A DNA stretch of 64,000 nt. Origin: Lichenicola cladoniae (GTDB taxonomy: Bacteria > Pseudomonadota > Alphaproteobacteria > Acetobacterales > Acetobacteraceae). Position 1 is the stretch's first letter; each line of letters opens with the position of its first letter. Positions 42,530 to 54,768 of this stretch are shown piece by piece. Position numbers and translations under genes: made by a program. The notes under the pieces were generated by a model. That model was not told the DNA's origin and searched no databases. It was given only the letters and a program-made list of their open reading frames with translations. The stretch spans positions 2,361,501-2,425,500 of the forward strand of contig NZ_CP053708.1 of the NCBI RefSeq assembly GCF_013201075.1. The letters are read 5' to 3'.

Positions 42530-43780
42530 TTACCTGTCGATCTCGCCGAACACGAGATCGAGCGACCCGATGATCGCGACCGTGTCGGCCAGCATATGCC
42601 GTCTGGAAAGCTCGTCGAGCGCCTGCAGATGCGCGAAGCCCGTCGACCTGATCTTGCACCGATACGGCTGGTTGCTGCCGTCCGCCACGAGATACACGCC
42701 GAATTCGCCCTTGGGGCTCTCGACCGCGGTGTACGTCGCACCCGGCGGCACGTGATACCCCTCGGTGAACAGCTTAAAATGATGGATCAGGGCTTCCATC
42801 GAGCGCTTCATGTCCTTGCGCGACGGCGGAGAGATCTTGGTGTCCTGCACCTTCACCGGGCCCGGCCTCATCTGCGCCAGGCACTGCTCGACGATCCGCA
42901 CGCTCTCGCGCATCTCGGCAACCCGGATCAGGTACCGGTCATAGCAGTCGCCGTTTCGCGTGACGGGCACGTTGAACTCGACCTTGTCATACATGTCGTA
43001 GGGCTGCGAACGACGCAGGTCCCACGGAACACCGGACGCTCTCAGGCACGGACCGCTGAAGCCCCAGTCGAGCGCCTGTTCCGAGGTGAACACGCCGATG
43101 CCGACCGTCCGCTGCTTCCAGATCCGGTTGTTCGTCAGCATGGATTCAAGCGTGTCGATGAACTTAGGAAAATCCGTCGCCCATGCGGCAATGCGATCCG
43201 TCAGTCCGAGCGGAAGATCGCGCGCGACTCCACCCGGGCGGAAATAGTTGGCATGGAACCGTGCGCCGGACGCAGCCTCGTAGAACTCGAGCAGCTTCTC
43301 GCGTTCCTCATAGCCCCAGAGTGCCGGTGTCAGCGCGCCCGCATCGAGTGCGAACGACGTGACGCTCAGCAAATGGTTAAGCACGCGCGTGATCTCGGCG
43401 AACATCGTCCGGATCCACTTGGCCCGGTCCGGCGGCTCGATGCCGAGCAGCTTCTCCGTCGCAAGCGCGAACGCCTGCTCCTCGCACATCGGCGACACGT
43501 AATCGAGCCGGTCGAAATACGGCAGCGCCTTCATGTACGTCTTGTATTCGATGAGCTTCTCAGTCCCGCGATGCAGCAGGCCGATATGCGGCACCGCCCG
43601 CGTCACGACCTCGCCGTCCATCTCCAGCACCAGCCGCAGCACGCCATGCGCAGACGGATGCTGAGGACCGAAATTCAACGAATGGCTGTCGATCTCGACC
43701 GTCTTGACGCTGCGCCCGTCGCCAGCCTGGTCGGGCTGCATCGTGTCGGGGATGTCTTCACGCAGGATGATGTCGCTCAT
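42530..43780 (-). CDS. nuoD: NADH-quinone oxidoreductase subunit D
   Basis: 416 residues. 49-kDa subunit, forms the quinone pocket with NuoB. Signature [21 protein letters not shown] (quinone-binding histidine) and the tyrosine-bearing [17 protein letters not shown] are present. NuoC and NuoD are separate genes here, unlike in E. coli. It starts 34 bases after the nuoC stop. Confidence 0.97.
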   Translation of the reverse strand: MSDIILREDIPDTMQPDQAGDGRSVKTVEIDSHSLNFGPQHPSAHGVLRLVLEMDGEVVTRAVPHIGLLHRGTEKLIEYKTYMKALPYFDRLDYVSPMCEEQAFALATEKLLGIEPPDRAKWIRTMFAEITRVLNHLLSVTSFALDAGALTPALWGYEEREKLLEFYEAASGARFHANYFRPGGVARDLPLGLTDRIAAWATDFPKFIDTLESMLTNNRIWKQRTVGIGVFTSEQALDWGFSGPCLRASGVPWDLRRSQPYDMYDKVEFNVPVTRNGDCYDRYLIRVAEMRESVRIVEQCLAQMRPGPVKVQDTKISPPSRKDMKRSMEALIHHFKLFTEGYHVPPGATYTAVESPKGEFGVYLVADGSNQPYRCKIRSTGFAHLQALDELSRRHMLADTVAIIGSLDLVFGEIDR

Positions 43781-43814
43781 CGTCTAGAGCTCCCGATCGG
43801 GCATGCAAGCCCAT

Positions 43815-44465
43815 TCATGAACGCGCCTGCCCCGGCGGACCCGCTACGATTCCCTGGCGTCCCTCGTGGGCTTTTTCGTCCCCGGGCAGCGTCATCATGC
43901 CTTCCCAGGGGGACACGAAATCGAAGTTTCGGAAATCCTGTGTCAGCTTGACCGGCTCATAGATCACCGCCCGGCGATCCACGTCGTAGCGAACCTCGAC
44001 GTATCCGGTCAGCGGGAAGTCCTTGCGCAACGGATGCCCTTCGAACCCATAGTCGGTGAGGATCCGGCGCAGGTCCGGCTGTCCGGAGAACAGGACGCCG
44101 AACAGATCGTAGCATTCGCGCTCCCACCAGGTGGCAGCCGACCAGATCGTGTGCACCGACGGCACGGGGATCGTCTCATTGGTGGTGACGATCACCCGGC
44201 AACGCTGGTTCAGCGTGACCGAGAGAAGGTTGTAGACCACGTCGAACCGCTCTTCGCGCTCGGGAAAGTCCACTCCGCACAGATCCATCATCTGCTGGAA
44301 AGCGAACCGCTTGTCGTCCCGCAGCGCCGTCATGAGGCCGACCAGCGAGTCGCGTTCGACACGGACGACCAACTCGCCTTTCTCGACCCCTGCCGACTGG
44401 ATGCCCGTGAAACCGGTCGCCAGCGTGACAGCGAGCGATCCCAGCCGCCCAGCAAGCTCAACCAC
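43815..44465 (-). CDS. nuoC: NADH-quinone oxidoreductase subunit C
   Basis: 216 residues from a GTG at 44465 that overlaps the nuoB stop by 8 bases, with GGGGA upstream. 30-kDa subunit: [22 protein letters not shown] and the family signature [39 protein letters not shown]. The last ~25 residues are a hydrophilic tail. Confidence 0.95.
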   Translation of the reverse strand: MVELAGRLGSLAVTLATGFTGIQSAGVEKGELVVRVERDSLVGLMTALRDDKRFAFQQMMDLCGVDFPEREERFDVVYNLLSVTLNQRCRVIVTTNETIPVPSVHTIWSAATWWERECYDLFGVLFSGQPDLRRILTDYGFEGHPLRKDFPLTGYVEVRYDVDRRAVIYEPVKLTQDFRNFDFVSPWEGMMTLPGDEKAHEGRQGIVAGPPGQARS

Positions 44466-45069
44466 GCAGAATGGTCCCCGTCCGTCTGATCTTCTTCTGC
44501 AACTGCAGGATCCCGTAGACCAGGGCTTCCGCGGTCGGCGGACATCCCGGCACGTAGACATCCACCGGCACGATCCGGTCGCAGCCACGGACCACCGAAT
44601 AGGAGTAATGGTAGTAGCCGCCGCCGTTGGCGCAGCTTCCCATGCTGATCACCCAACGCGGCTCGGCCATCTGGTCGTAGATCCGACGCATGGCCGGCGC
44701 CATCTTGTTGGTCAGCGTGCCGGACACGATCATCACGTCGGCCTGCCGCGGGCTTCCACGCGGAATGATGCCGAAACGATCGAGATCGTATCGCGGCATG
44801 AACGCGTGGATCATCTCGACCGCGCAACAGGCTAGGCCGAACGACAACGGCCACAAGCTACCGGTCCGTGCCCAGTTCACCAGCTTGTCGACATTCGCGA
44901 CGACAAAGCCCTTCTCGGTGATTTCGCCGGTGATGCCCTTGATCACGGCGTCTTGCGCCGGCCCCGGCGTCAGGGCCTCGCGATTCCAGGCTACATGCTG
45001 ATGTTCGGCCGACATGCCCGGCGTATGGACGATGCCGTCCGGGTTCGAGATCGTCTGGTTATCACTCAT
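44458..45069 (-). CDS. nuoB: NADH-quinone oxidoreductase subunit B
   Basis: 203 residues. Holds cluster N2; ligands GLACCAVEM (tandem cysteines), [10 protein letters not shown] and VPGCPPT. The conserved core starts near residue 55; the preceding ~45 residues form a leader typical of longer alphaproteobacterial forms. It starts 7 bases after nuoA. Confidence 0.97.
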   Translation of the reverse strand: MSDNQTISNPDGIVHTPGMSAEHQHVAWNREALTPGPAQDAVIKGITGEITEKGFVVANVDKLVNWARTGSLWPLSFGLACCAVEMIHAFMPRYDLDRFGIIPRGSPRQADVMIVSGTLTNKMAPAMRRIYDQMAEPRWVISMGSCANGGGYYHYSYSVVRGCDRIVPVDVYVPGCPPTAEALVYGILQLQKKIRRTGTILRG

Positions 45070-45076
45070 GACCGGA

Positions 45077-45442
45077 TCATTCCCACTCCAGCGCGCCTTT
45101 GCACCACTCGTAGACGAAACCCACTGTCAGCACGCCGAGGAAGCCGAGCATGGAGAGGAAGCCGAACAGCCCGATATGCCCCAGGCTGACCGCCCACGGA
45201 AACAGGAATGCGATCTCCAGATCAAAGATGATGAACAGGATCGCTACCAGGTAGAAGCGGACGTCGAAGCGGCGGCGGGCATCGTCAAACGCGTCGAAGC
45301 CGCATTCGTAGGCCGCAACCTTTTCCGGGTATGGGTTCTGCCGCCCGGCGAGCAACGAACCACCCAGCATCGCGGCCGAAATGGCAGCTGCGATTATGAC
45401 GAACACCATGATCGGAAAGTAGTCGGACAAGAGGGTCTGCAT
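45077..45442 (-). CDS. nuoA: NADH-quinone oxidoreductase subunit A
   Basis: 121 residues from the ATG at 45442 ([14 protein letters not shown]); an in-frame ATG at 45457 is an alternative. Three helices, with the conserved loop [36 protein letters not shown] next to the quinone site. It is the first gene of the nuo operon; its promoter should lie within 45458-45710, where I cannot single out a convincing -35/-10 pair. Confidence 0.95.
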   Translation of the reverse strand: MQTLLSDYFPIMVFVIIAAAISAAMLGGSLLAGRQNPYPEKVAAYECGFDAFDDARRRFDVRFYLVAILFIIFDLEIAFLFPWAVSLGHIGLFGFLSMLGFLGVLTVGFVYEWCKGALEWE

Positions 45443-45711
45443 GACACCGATTCTCATGAAGCGGACGCTGAGCCGTCCGAACCGGGATCGGCTGAACCAG
45501 CTTACCGATGCTTCGCTGTCAGGAAGTTAATCCAACCAGCGCGTATCGCAAGGTGCAGTGCAGCATTTGTTCCCTGCCGAACAGCAGTGTCTCAACACAA
45601 CGCCTGAATTCGGATCAGGTAAAGCAGAGCGCCATTAAAATTTGGAGGAGGCTGAAAGCCCGCCTTGCGCCCAGTTGTGAATGCGGCACTGGCCATCGAT
45701 CCGATGGCCAG

Positions 45712-45788
<77 letters not shown>

Positions 45789-45910
45789 ATCTGGCGTGAG
45801 CGGCGGTTTAAAGGCCGGGTCCGGGCGCGTCAAGGCGCGAAGGCAGGCTTTTTCAGCGTGATGTGGCCCCGGTTCTTCCACAGGGGAGCGAACCGGAGAC
45901 GAGTGGGGAA

Positions 45911-45982
45911 TGGGCGGTGACGGTTTCGAACCGCCGACCCTCTCGGTGTAAACGAGACGCTCTACCGCTGAGCTAACCGCCC
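45911..45982 (-). tRNA. tRNA-Val (anticodon TAC)
   Basis: 72 bases on the minus strand. Acceptor GGGCGGT pairs with ACCGCCC, anticodon stem TCTCG/CGAGA with loop TTTACAC, T arm with TTCGAAA. CCA is not encoded: TTC follows the discriminator A. Confidence 0.96.
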
Positions 45983-46021
45983 CTGGTCCGCCTCCAAATC
46001 AGGGAAGCGTCATCACGCAGT

Positions 46022-46306
46022 TCAGGACACTGCGTCCTTCAGGGTCTTGCCCGCCTTGAAACGGACCGATGTCGAGGCGGGGATATCGATCTCCTCCCCT
46101 GTGCGCGGATTGCGGCCTTTTGCCGCCTTCCGTGCCGCAGTCACGAACGTGCCGAACCCGACGAGCCGAACTTCCTGCTTGTTCCGCAGCGCCTTCTCGA
46201 TCGCCGCGAACACGGCATCCACGACTGCGCCTGCCTTGGCCTTCGGCAGGTCGGCCTCGTCTGCGACCGCAGAAATCAACTCCTGCTTGTTGAGGGGCTT
46301 CTCCAT
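46022..46306 (-). CDS. hup: DNA-binding protein HU
   Basis: 94 residues from the ATG at 46306, with GGGAAGG just upstream. Small histone-like protein that bends DNA as a dimer. It starts KPLNKQELISAVADEADL and carries the arm sequence GFGTFVTAARKAAKGRNPRTGEEIDIPAS, with the intercalating proline in RNPRTG. It lies downstream of lon, the standard place, but is separated by a terminator-like hairpin and so has its own promoter. Confidence 0.96.
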   Translation of the reverse strand: MEKPLNKQELISAVADEADLPKAKAGAVVDAVFAAIEKALRNKQEVRLVGFGTFVTAARKAAKGRNPRTGEEIDIPASTSVRFKAGKTLKDAVS

Positions 46307-46453
46307 GGGCGGCCTTCCCTGATCGGTCGTGGTGCCACGTTGCGTGGCCCATATTTTGAGCCCGCTTGCCGTGACGCCACGATACGAGGACGCCGGCATC
46401 GCCAGACAGACCGGAGATTAACGACCTCCGTTCTCCGCCGTCAACGAACGCAC

Positions 46454-46489
46454 GGTGAGAAACGGGCACATACCCACCCGCTCCTCACC
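46454..46489 (-). terminator. lon terminator hairpin
   Basis: Right after the lon stop, 13-base arms (46454-46466 and 46477-46489) pair fully on the transcript with two G-U wobbles around a 10-base loop. No U-tract follows. Confidence 0.55.
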
Positions 46490-46495
46490 AGCCGA

Positions 46496-49054
46496 TCAAT
46501 GCGGCAACGACGGACTCACGCCGGCAGCAACCGGGGCCGCCACCGGCTCAGCCGGCTCTTCCCACTCGATGGCTTCCGGATTCCGCACCAGGGCCTGCCT
46601 GATGACCTCGTCCACGTGGGCAACCGGGATCAGCTTGATGAACTTCTTCACCGACTCCGGGATTTCCGCGATGTCCTTCTCGTTGTCCTTCGGGAAGAAC
46701 ACCGTCGTGATCCCGGCCCGCATCGCCGCCAGCAGCTTCTCCTTGAGGCCCCCGATCGGCAGCACGCGCCCGCGCAGCGTGATCTCGCCGGTCATCGCGA
46801 TATCCCGACGAATCGGGATCCCGGTCATGACGCTCACGATCGACGTCGCCATGGCGATGCCGGCCGAGGGCCCATCCTTCGGTGTCGCCCCCTCCGGGAC
46901 ATGCACGTGGATGTCGCGTTTCTCGAACAAGGTCGGCTTGATCCCGAAATTGATCGAGCGGCTCCGTACATAGGACAATGCAGCCGACACGCTCTCCTGC
47001 ATGACGTCACCGAGCTTGCCGGTCGTCTTCACCAGGCCCTTGCCGGGCAGCATGACGCTCTCGATGGTCAGTATCTCGCCGCCTACCTCGGTCCAGGCCA
47101 GGCCGGTCACCACGCCGACCATGTCCTCGGATTCGGCCTCGCCATACCGGTAGCGCTTCACGCCGGCGTATTTCTCGAGGTTCTTCTTGGTGATCGTCAC
47201 CTTCTTGGCCTTGCCGGTGACGATCTCCTTCACCGCCTTCCGGGCCAGGTTGGCGATCTCGCGCTCGAGGTTCCGCACACCGGCCTCACGCGTATAGGTC
47301 CTCACCAACTCGCGCAGCGCGTCGTCCGATAGCGACCATTCGTCAGGCTTGAGGCTATGAGCCTCCGTCTGCTTGGCCAGGAGGTGGCGCTTGGCGATCT
47401 CGACCTTCTCGTCCTCTGTGTAACCAGGGATGCGGATGATCTCCATCCGGTCCAGCAGCGGCTGCGGCATGTTCAGGCTGTTCGCCGTGGTCACGAACAT
47501 CACGTCGGACAGGTCGTAATCGACCTCGAGGTAATGATCGGCGAACGTGCTGTTCTGCTCCGGATCCAGCACCTCGAGCAGTGCCGATGACGGATCGCCG
47601 CGCCAATCGGCGCCCAGCTTGTCGATTTCGTCGAGCAGGAACAGCGGGTTCGAACTCTTCGCCTTTTTCATGCCCTGGATCACCTTGCCGGGCATCGAGC
47701 CGATATAGGTGCGCCGGTGGCCACGGATCTCGGCCTCGTCCCTGACGCCGCCAAGCGACATCCGCACAAAGTTCCGGCCGGTCGCCTTGGCGATCGACTT
47801 GCCCAGCGACGTCTTGCCGACGCCGGGTGGTCCGACCAGGCAGAGGATCGGCCCCTTCAGCTTGTTCGCGCGGCTCTGCACGGCCAGGTACTCGAGGATC
47901 CGCTCCTTGACCTTCTCGAGCCCGTAATGGTCGGCATCGAGGACCTTCTCGGCCTCGAGCAGGTCGTTGCGGACCTTGGAGCGCTTCTTCCAGGGGATCG
48001 ACACCATCCAGTCGAGGTAGTTCCGCACCACCGTTGATTCTGCCGACATCGGGCTCATGGCGCGCAGCTTCTTGAGCTCGCCGGTCGCCTTGTCGAGCGC
48101 CTCCTTGGTGAACTTGGTCTTCTTGATCTTGTCCTCGAGTTCGGACGTCTCGTCCTTGCCGTCCTCGCCGTCCCCAAGCTCCTTCTGGATCGCCTTCAGC
48201 TGCTCGTTCAGATAGTACTCGCGCTGGGTCTTCTCCATCTGCCGCTTGACGCGGTTCCGGATGCGCTTCTCCACCTGGAGCACGCCGATCTCGGCCTCCA
48301 TGTGCGCGAACACCCGCTCCAGGCGCTCACCGACCGGCAGCGTCTCGAGCAGTTCCTGCTTTTCCGAGATCTTGAGATTGAGGTGGCTGGCGATCGTATC
48401 GGCCAGCTTGCTCGGCTCCTCGATCTGGTTCAGCGAGACCAGCACCTCGGGCGCGATCTTCTTGTTCAGCTTGATGTACTGCTCGAACTGGCTGACCACG
48501 GTGCGCCCGAGCGCCTCGACCTCGCTGCCCTCGGCAGGCGCCTCCTCGGGCATCTCCTCGACAACCGCCTCGAAATGGCTCTCGGTCTCGCAGAACTCGC
48601 GAATCCGCGCGCGCCGGCCGCCTTCGACCAGCACCTTCACAGTGCCATCGGGCAGCTTCAGCAACTGCAGGATCGTTGAGACGGTGCCGCATCGATAGAT
48701 GTCGTCGGCGGTCGGGTCGTCCTGAGCCGCGTTCTTCTGCGCGACCAGGAGGATCTGCTTGTCCTCCTTGGTCACCGCCTCCAGGGCCCGCACGGACTTC
48801 TCGCGGCCGACGAAGAGCGGAACGATCATGTGCGGGAACACGACGATGTCGCGGAGCGGCAGTACCGCCAAAGTGGTTTCGCCAAGCGCCCTGGACGAAC
48901 CGGAACCGTCCGCTTGGACCTCGGCGGAAGCCGCCTGCTCGGTCTCCACCGCCGCCGGTGCGGGATCGACCGCCGGCAATGTCTCGTCCGCGCCCTCGGT
49001 GTCGGTATCTTCTGTATCGAAGCCTTCCGGCTTGCCGTCGGTGTCTTTCACCAT
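46496..49054 (-). CDS. lon: ATP-dependent protease La
   Basis: 852 residues from the ATG at 49054, which has a perfect AGGAGGT ribosome binding site. Lon degrades damaged and regulatory proteins. The N-terminal LON domain ([23 protein letters not shown]) starts only near residue 61; before it lies an acidic, Thr/Glu/Asp/Ala-rich extension not found in E. coli Lon. The AAA+ part has Walker [10 protein letters not shown]. The proteolytic dyad serine is in [12 protein letters not shown] and the lysine in [14 protein letters not shown]. It is followed by hup. Confidence 0.96.
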   Translation of the reverse strand: MVKDTDGKPEGFDTEDTDTEGADETLPAVDPAPAAVETEQAASAEVQADGSGSSRALGETTLAVLPLRDIVVFPHMIVPLFVGREKSVRALEAVTKEDKQILLVAQKNAAQDDPTADDIYRCGTVSTILQLLKLPDGTVKVLVEGGRRARIREFCETESHFEAVVEEMPEEAPAEGSEVEALGRTVVSQFEQYIKLNKKIAPEVLVSLNQIEEPSKLADTIASHLNLKISEKQELLETLPVGERLERVFAHMEAEIGVLQVEKRIRNRVKRQMEKTQREYYLNEQLKAIQKELGDGEDGKDETSELEDKIKKTKFTKEALDKATGELKKLRAMSPMSAESTVVRNYLDWMVSIPWKKRSKVRNDLLEAEKVLDADHYGLEKVKERILEYLAVQSRANKLKGPILCLVGPPGVGKTSLGKSIAKATGRNFVRMSLGGVRDEAEIRGHRRTYIGSMPGKVIQGMKKAKSSNPLFLLDEIDKLGADWRGDPSSALLEVLDPEQNSTFADHYLEVDYDLSDVMFVTTANSLNMPQPLLDRMEIIRIPGYTEDEKVEIAKRHLLAKQTEAHSLKPDEWSLSDDALRELVRTYTREAGVRNLEREIANLARKAVKEIVTGKAKKVTITKKNLEKYAGVKRYRYGEAESEDMVGVVTGLAWTEVGGEILTIESVMLPGKGLVKTTGKLGDVMQESVSAALSYVRSRSINFGIKPTLFEKRDIHVHVPEGATPKDGPSAGIAMATSIVSVMTGIPIRRDIAMTGEITLRGRVLPIGGLKEKLLAAMRAGITTVFFPKDNEKDIAEIPESVKKFIKLIPVAHVDEVIRQALVRNPEAIEWEEPAEPVAAPVAAGVSPSLPH

Positions 49055-49118
49055 CTTGACCTCCTGAAGGACAGTCCGTGGCATGACGCCCGAAACGGCG
49101 CGTCAGGCCACTGAAGAA

Positions 49119-49137
49119 CCATGATGTTGCATCATGG
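49119..49137. promoter_or_regulatory. perfect palindrome upstream of lon
   Basis: CCATGATG, TTG, CATCATGG: 8-base arms around 3 bases, 65-83 bases before the lon ATG. It is placed well for an operator of lon. No known heat-shock element (CIRCE or a clear sigma-32 promoter) is recognised. Confidence 0.4.
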
Positions 49138-49158
49138 CATTTCCATGAAGCATGTCGT

Positions 49159-49191
49159 CATGGCCACCCGACCCGACAAGAGGTGGCCATG
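49159..49191. terminator. clpX terminator hairpin
   Basis: CATGGCCACC (49159-49168) and its exact reverse complement (49182-49191) enclose 13 bases, about 22 bases beyond the clpX stop. No U-tract follows on the minus strand. Confidence 0.5.
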
Positions 49192-49213
49192 ATCGTGACA
49201 GCCGGCCTGCAGA

Positions 49214-50470
<1,257 letters not shown>

Positions 50471-50679
50471 GGCCACTCCTACCCCGGGCGGCGGTCGGTT
50501 GCCGCTTCGCCCTTGGGTCCAGCTGGGAAGACTAGACCTGCCCCAGAAAATTCATCAAGTACGGAGGATCAGCCGGATCATCCGATCGTGCAACCACAGG
50601 GTGCGTAGCGCTATCGGAGCGCAGCCAGATCCGCAGTGCCCGACCCGATGGACCAGCTTATCTACCGCGTCTTTGAGAT

Positions 50680-50713
50680 GGGATGCGGGTGGCCATCCTG
50701 CCACCTTCATCCC
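50680..50713 (-). terminator. clpP terminator hairpin
   Basis: Outer arms GGGATG/CATCCC and inner arms GGTGGC/GCCACC, joined by a 2x2 internal loop and closed by 6 bases, begin 28 bases after the clpP stop. Confidence 0.5.
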
Positions 50714-50740
50714 AACCCGATCGCGTTAACCCCGGCTTCG

Positions 50741-51388
50741 TCAGCTGCGGGTCATATCCTCGGCCACCGGCACCGGGCGATTCTGCAGGACCTCGTCGAC
50801 GATGCCGAACTGGCGCGCCTCGTCGGCCGACATGTAGCTGTCGCGCTCGAGCTTGCGCTCGATCTCCTCCAGCGTCTGGCCGGTATGGACCTCGTAGATC
50901 TCGTTCAGCCGCTGGCGGAGATAGAGGATCTCCTTGGCCTGGATCTCGATGTCGCTGGCCTGGCCCTGGGCGCCGCCGGACGGCTGATGCACCATGACCC
51001 TGGCATTCGGAAGCGCGAGGCGCTTGCCCTTGGCACCGGCCGCGAGCAGCAACGATCCCATCGACGCCGCCTGGCCGATGCAGAGGGTGTTCACCGGGCT
51101 GCGGATGTATTGCATCGTGTCGTAGATCGCGAGCCCGGCCGACACGACGCCGCCTGGGCTGTTGATGTAGAAGGAGATTTCCTTCGTCGGGTTGACGCTT
51201 TCCAGGTGAAGCAGCTGGGCGCAGATCACCGCGGCAACCTGGTCGTAGACCGGCCCGGTCAGGAAGATGATCCGGTCCTGCAGCAGCCGCGAATAGATAT
51301 CGAAGGCCCGCTCGCCGCGTGAGGTCTGCTCGACCACCATCGGCACCAGGCCGCTATTGTAGATTTCGAGGGGAGAACGGTCCCACAT
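50741..51388 (-). CDS. clpP: ATP-dependent Clp protease proteolytic subunit
   Basis: 215 residues from the ATG at 51388 ([22 protein letters not shown]). Catalytic serine S109 in GQAASMGS, histidine H134 in VMVHQPSGG, and the aspartate further on near [11 protein letters not shown]. Forms the tetradecameric chamber with ClpX/ClpA. The upstream neighbour is tig, with a terminator hairpin between. Confidence 0.97.
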   Translation of the reverse strand: MWDRSPLEIYNSGLVPMVVEQTSRGERAFDIYSRLLQDRIIFLTGPVYDQVAAVICAQLLHLESVNPTKEISFYINSPGGVVSAGLAIYDTMQYIRSPVNTLCIGQAASMGSLLLAAGAKGKRLALPNARVMVHQPSGGAQGQASDIEIQAKEILYLRQRLNEIYEVHTGQTLEEIERKLERDSYMSADEARQFGIVDEVLQNRPVPVAEDMTRS

Positions 51389-51546
51389 CTGCTCGTATCC
51401 TGACCTGAGGTCGCCGACGCCAGGGGCGTAACACCCCGGACGATCCGGCTTCGATTGCTGACGCCTATGGGCTCCCGCCTGCCCGGTCGACGCCAATCTC
51501 CATTCAGAACAAGATAGAGATTAAACGCGCCTGTGCCAGCCCGGGA

Positions 51547-51576
51547 GCCTCCGCACCGTCTAGATGGTGCGGAGGC
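51547..51576 (-). terminator. tig terminator hairpin
   Basis: GCCTCCGCACC (51547-51557) pairs perfectly with 51566-51576 around 8 bases. It starts 16 bases after the tig stop. No T-run follows. Confidence 0.65.
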
Positions 51577-51592
51577 ATGACCGTTGGAAGCC

Positions 51593-52930
51593 TCAGAGTT
51601 CCGCGGGCGGGACTTCGGCGAGTTCTTCAGGCGTCACGATCTTCTCTTCGACCTTGGCGAGCTCGAGCACGTAGTCGACGACCTTGTTCTCGAAGATCGG
51701 CCCACGCAGCGTCTCGGCTGCCTGCGGGTTCTGGCGGAAGAAGTCGATCACCTGCGCTTCCTGGCCCGGATAGCGGCCGGCTTCGGCCCGCATCGCCCGC
51801 ACCATCTCGTCCGACGTCACCGTCACGCCGTTGGCACGGCCGATCTCGGCCAGCAACAGCCCCAGCTTCACCCGACGCTCGGCGATCTTGCGATAGTCCG
51901 AGCGAAGCGTGGCTTCGTCCTTGTCCTTGTCCTCGTCGTCCAGCCGCCCTGCCTTGAGGTCCTGCTCGACGCGCGACCAGATCGACGCGAACTCGCCCTC
52001 GACCATGCCCTCGGGCGCCTCGAAGTCGGTCTGCGTGGCAAGCTGGTCCAGCAGGTCGCGCTTGATGCGCATCCGCGACATCTGCTCGTATTCCTGCCTC
52101 ACCTGGCCGGACAGCGCCTCGCGGACCTGCTCCAGCCCCTCGAAACCGATCTGCTTTGCGAGATCGTCGTCGAGCGCCGGCTCGATCGGGCGCTTCAGCG
52201 CCTTGGCGGTCACGTCGAAGGTCGCGGCCTTCCCGGCCAGCTCGGTCGCCTGGTAATCCTCGGGGAAGGTCACCTCGATCGTGCGGCTCTCACCGGGCAC
52301 CAGCCCGTCGAGCTGCTCGGCGAAACCGGGAATGAAGCCCTGGCCGCCGATCTCGACATTCACGTCCTCGGCGGTGCCGCCATCGAAGGCGACGCCGTCC
52401 ACCTTGCCGAGGAAGTCGACCGTCAGCATCTCGCCCACTGCGGCGGCGCGCACTTCATCGATCGTCTCGAAGCTGCGCTGGCGCTTGGCGATGTCGGCCA
52501 GCGCCTTGTCCACGGTTGCCTGGTCCGGCTCGGCCTTCAGGCGGGTGAGCGTCAGCTGCGTCAGGTCGGGCTGCGTGATCTCGGGCAGCAGTTCCAGCTC
52601 GACCGTGAATTCGAGATCGACGACGCCGGCTTGCTCGAGGTTGCTCACCAGCTCGACCTTCGGCTGCGAGGCCTGGCGCAGGCCGCGCTCGGTCATCAGG
52701 TCGCGCGTGGCGTCGTTGACCGTCTGCTCGAGCAGTTCGCCGGTCACGGCTGTTCCGTAGCGCTGCTTGACGATCGCCATCGGCACCTTGCCCGGCCGGA
52801 AACCGGCCAGCTTCATGGTGCGACCGAGCTCGGTCAGCTTCGCATGACGCTTGATCTCCAGCTCGCTTGCCGGCACCACCACGGTGAAGCCGCGCTTCAG
52901 ACCCTGGTTAAGGGTTTCAGTGACCTGCAT
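51593..52930 (-). CDS. tig: trigger factor (ribosome-associated chaperone, peptidyl-prolyl isomerase)
   Basis: 445 residues from the ATG at 52930 (MQVTETLNQGLKRGFTVVV). The ribosome-docking loop is GFRPGKVPMAIVKQRYG, the canonical GFRxGKxP. The FKBP-like domain (VGEMLTVDFLGKVDGVAFDGG, FIPGFAEQLDGLVPGESRTI) lies in the middle and the helical chaperone arms at the C-terminus. It starts the tig-clpP-clpX-lon-hup row and lies next to tRNA-Leu. Confidence 0.96.
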   Translation of the reverse strand: MQVTETLNQGLKRGFTVVVPASELEIKRHAKLTELGRTMKLAGFRPGKVPMAIVKQRYGTAVTGELLEQTVNDATRDLMTERGLRQASQPKVELVSNLEQAGVVDLEFTVELELLPEITQPDLTQLTLTRLKAEPDQATVDKALADIAKRQRSFETIDEVRAAAVGEMLTVDFLGKVDGVAFDGGTAEDVNVEIGGQGFIPGFAEQLDGLVPGESRTIEVTFPEDYQATELAGKAATFDVTAKALKRPIEPALDDDLAKQIGFEGLEQVREALSGQVRQEYEQMSRMRIKRDLLDQLATQTDFEAPEGMVEGEFASIWSRVEQDLKAGRLDDEDKDKDEATLRSDYRKIAERRVKLGLLLAEIGRANGVTVTSDEMVRAMRAEAGRYPGQEAQVIDFFRQNPQAAETLRGPIFENKVVDYVLELAKVEEKIVTPEELAEVPPAEL

Positions 52931-53029
52931 GAGCCAGGCAATCCTCTCGTGTTCAGACGAAGTGCCCGACGAGACCCTGCTGGGGCTGGTCGCCGGACGT
53001 TGGGCAGGGGCGGAGGCCAAGGCAGGGTC

Positions 53030-53114
<85 letters not shown>

Positions 53115-53212
53115 TCTGGATCCCAGACCCGCTTCCGCGAGCGCGGGCCTTTAGCTTACGCCTCGAAACGAGGCAAGTCCGCAGCGCTACGCGTTCCTGT
53201 GTGCAGGCCCGA

Positions 53213-54652
53213 TCAAGCCAGCCCGCGCACTGCTTCCCGTGCCAGTCGGCAGGCTTGCGGCAGATGTCGTGGAAGATCCTCCGCAAGCAGCCCTTCCCCC
53301 GCCAGCGTCCCGGCCTGCCCATGCAGCCATACCGCCGCGGACGCCGCCTCGAACGGCGCCATCCCCGAGGCGAGGCAGGCTGCCGTGATCCCGGACAGCA
53401 CATCGCCCGACCCCGCCGTTCCCAGCCAGGCGGTCGCATTGTCGTTGACCGAGATCCGGCCATCCGGGGCCGCCACGATGGTATCCGGGCCCTTCAGCAC
53501 CAGAACTCCGCCGAACAGCGCAGCTGCCCGTCTCGCCGCGCCGGCCCGGTCCTGTCCCGGATCGCCGAACACCAGCCGGAACTCGCCGGCATGCGGCGTC
53601 GCGATGCTCACACCACGAAGCCGATCCTGCTCACCGGCCGCCCCGGTCAGTGCCCCTGCATCGGCCACCACCTGCCTGCCCGCGGCCAGCAAAGCCGGCA
53701 GGGCATTGCGCACCTCGTCCATCCCGAGGCCAGGACCGCAGACCCAAACCTTCCTTCGCTGATCCTCGAGCAGCCGCTCCAGCTTCTCCTCGTCCACGAT
53801 CAGCCCCGGTTCGCCGACGCGATAGATGTCTGCGCCATGTTCGGCGGCGATCCGCACCAGCCCGGCCCCGGCCCCACGTGCTCCGGCCGCGGACAGCCGT
53901 GCGGCACCGGTCATCTGTGCACCGCCGCACACGCTCACCACGCCGCGCGTGTATTTATGGGCTTCCACCCCAAGCTCCGGCAGCCGCCACAGCCCAGGTG
54001 CATTGAGCCAGGCATTCACCTCGACACCGGCGTGCGGCCCCCGGATGCCGATGTCGCAGATCTCGAGCCGGCCCATCCGTTCGCGTCCGGGCAGCAGGAA
54101 ATGTCCCGGCTTGGCCCGGTGGAACGTTACCGTCAGCCACGCCGCCGGTGCAAAGCCGAGGACGGCCCCGGTCTCGCCATCGACTCCGCTCGGCATATCC
54201 ACTGCGAGGACGCGCCGGGCCGCCGCCAGGGTTTCGGCAACGACGCCCTCGACCGGTCGCGTCAGGCCGGCGCCGAACACTGCATCGATCACCAGGCCGG
54301 CCCGCGCCGCCTCCAGCGGCTCGAACGGCACCAACGGACCTTGCCAGAGGCTTGCGGCCCGCTCGGCGGCGCTACCGGCCCGTGGCGATGCCAGGCTGGC
54401 GACAGCGACGGGCCATCCTTCCTGCGCCAGCAACCGCGCGGCCACATAGCCGTCGCCGCCATTATTCCCCGGCCCGCACAGCACCAGCGTGCGACAGCGA
54501 GGACCCGCCCGCATCGCCGCCCGTGCGACCGCCCGGCCTGCATTCTCCATCAGACGGTAGAGTCCGTCCGGCGACGCGGCGGCCGCGGCGCGGTCCACCA
54601 GGGCCATCTGGCCTGGCGTCAGCAGCTCCAGCCGATCCGGAATCACGTACAT
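53213..54652 (-). CDS. nnr: bifunctional NAD(P)HX epimerase/dehydratase
   Basis: 479 residues from the ATG at 54652, with GGGAGA upstream. Repairs hydrated NAD(P)H. The N-terminal YjeF_N epimerase half has MENAGRAVA and VLCGPGNNGGDGYVAARLL; the C-terminal ADP-dependent dehydratase half has VCGPGLGMDE, TPHAGEFRLVFG and the nucleotide loop GTAGSGDVLSGITAACLA. It is divergent from the CopD-like gene. Confidence 0.94.
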   Translation of the reverse strand: MYVIPDRLELLTPGQMALVDRAAAAASPDGLYRLMENAGRAVARAAMRAGPRCRTLVLCGPGNNGGDGYVAARLLAQEGWPVAVASLASPRAGSAAERAASLWQGPLVPFEPLEAARAGLVIDAVFGAGLTRPVEGVVAETLAAARRVLAVDMPSGVDGETGAVLGFAPAAWLTVTFHRAKPGHFLLPGRERMGRLEICDIGIRGPHAGVEVNAWLNAPGLWRLPELGVEAHKYTRGVVSVCGGAQMTGAARLSAAGARGAGAGLVRIAAEHGADIYRVGEPGLIVDEEKLERLLEDQRRKVWVCGPGLGMDEVRNALPALLAAGRQVVADAGALTGAAGEQDRLRGVSIATPHAGEFRLVFGDPGQDRAGAARRAAALFGGVLVLKGPDTIVAAPDGRISVNDNATAWLGTAGSGDVLSGITAACLASGMAPFEAASAAVWLHGQAGTLAGEGLLAEDLPRHLPQACRLAREAVRGLA

Positions 54653-54768
54653 GAACCATCTCCCTGGTGCCTGTCCGATCTCGTACAGGCCTCGCGTCCC
54701 GGCTTGCATCAACGCGTCGGAAACGCGATCAGCACGCGACGCATTGCAAAGCAACGAGGCCGACCGGC

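Noticed and set aside
45458-45711. Candidate -35/-10 elements for the nuo operon
   Set aside because: Several TTGxxx/xATxxT-like pairs exist, but none has good spacing and sequence together; naming one would be a guess.
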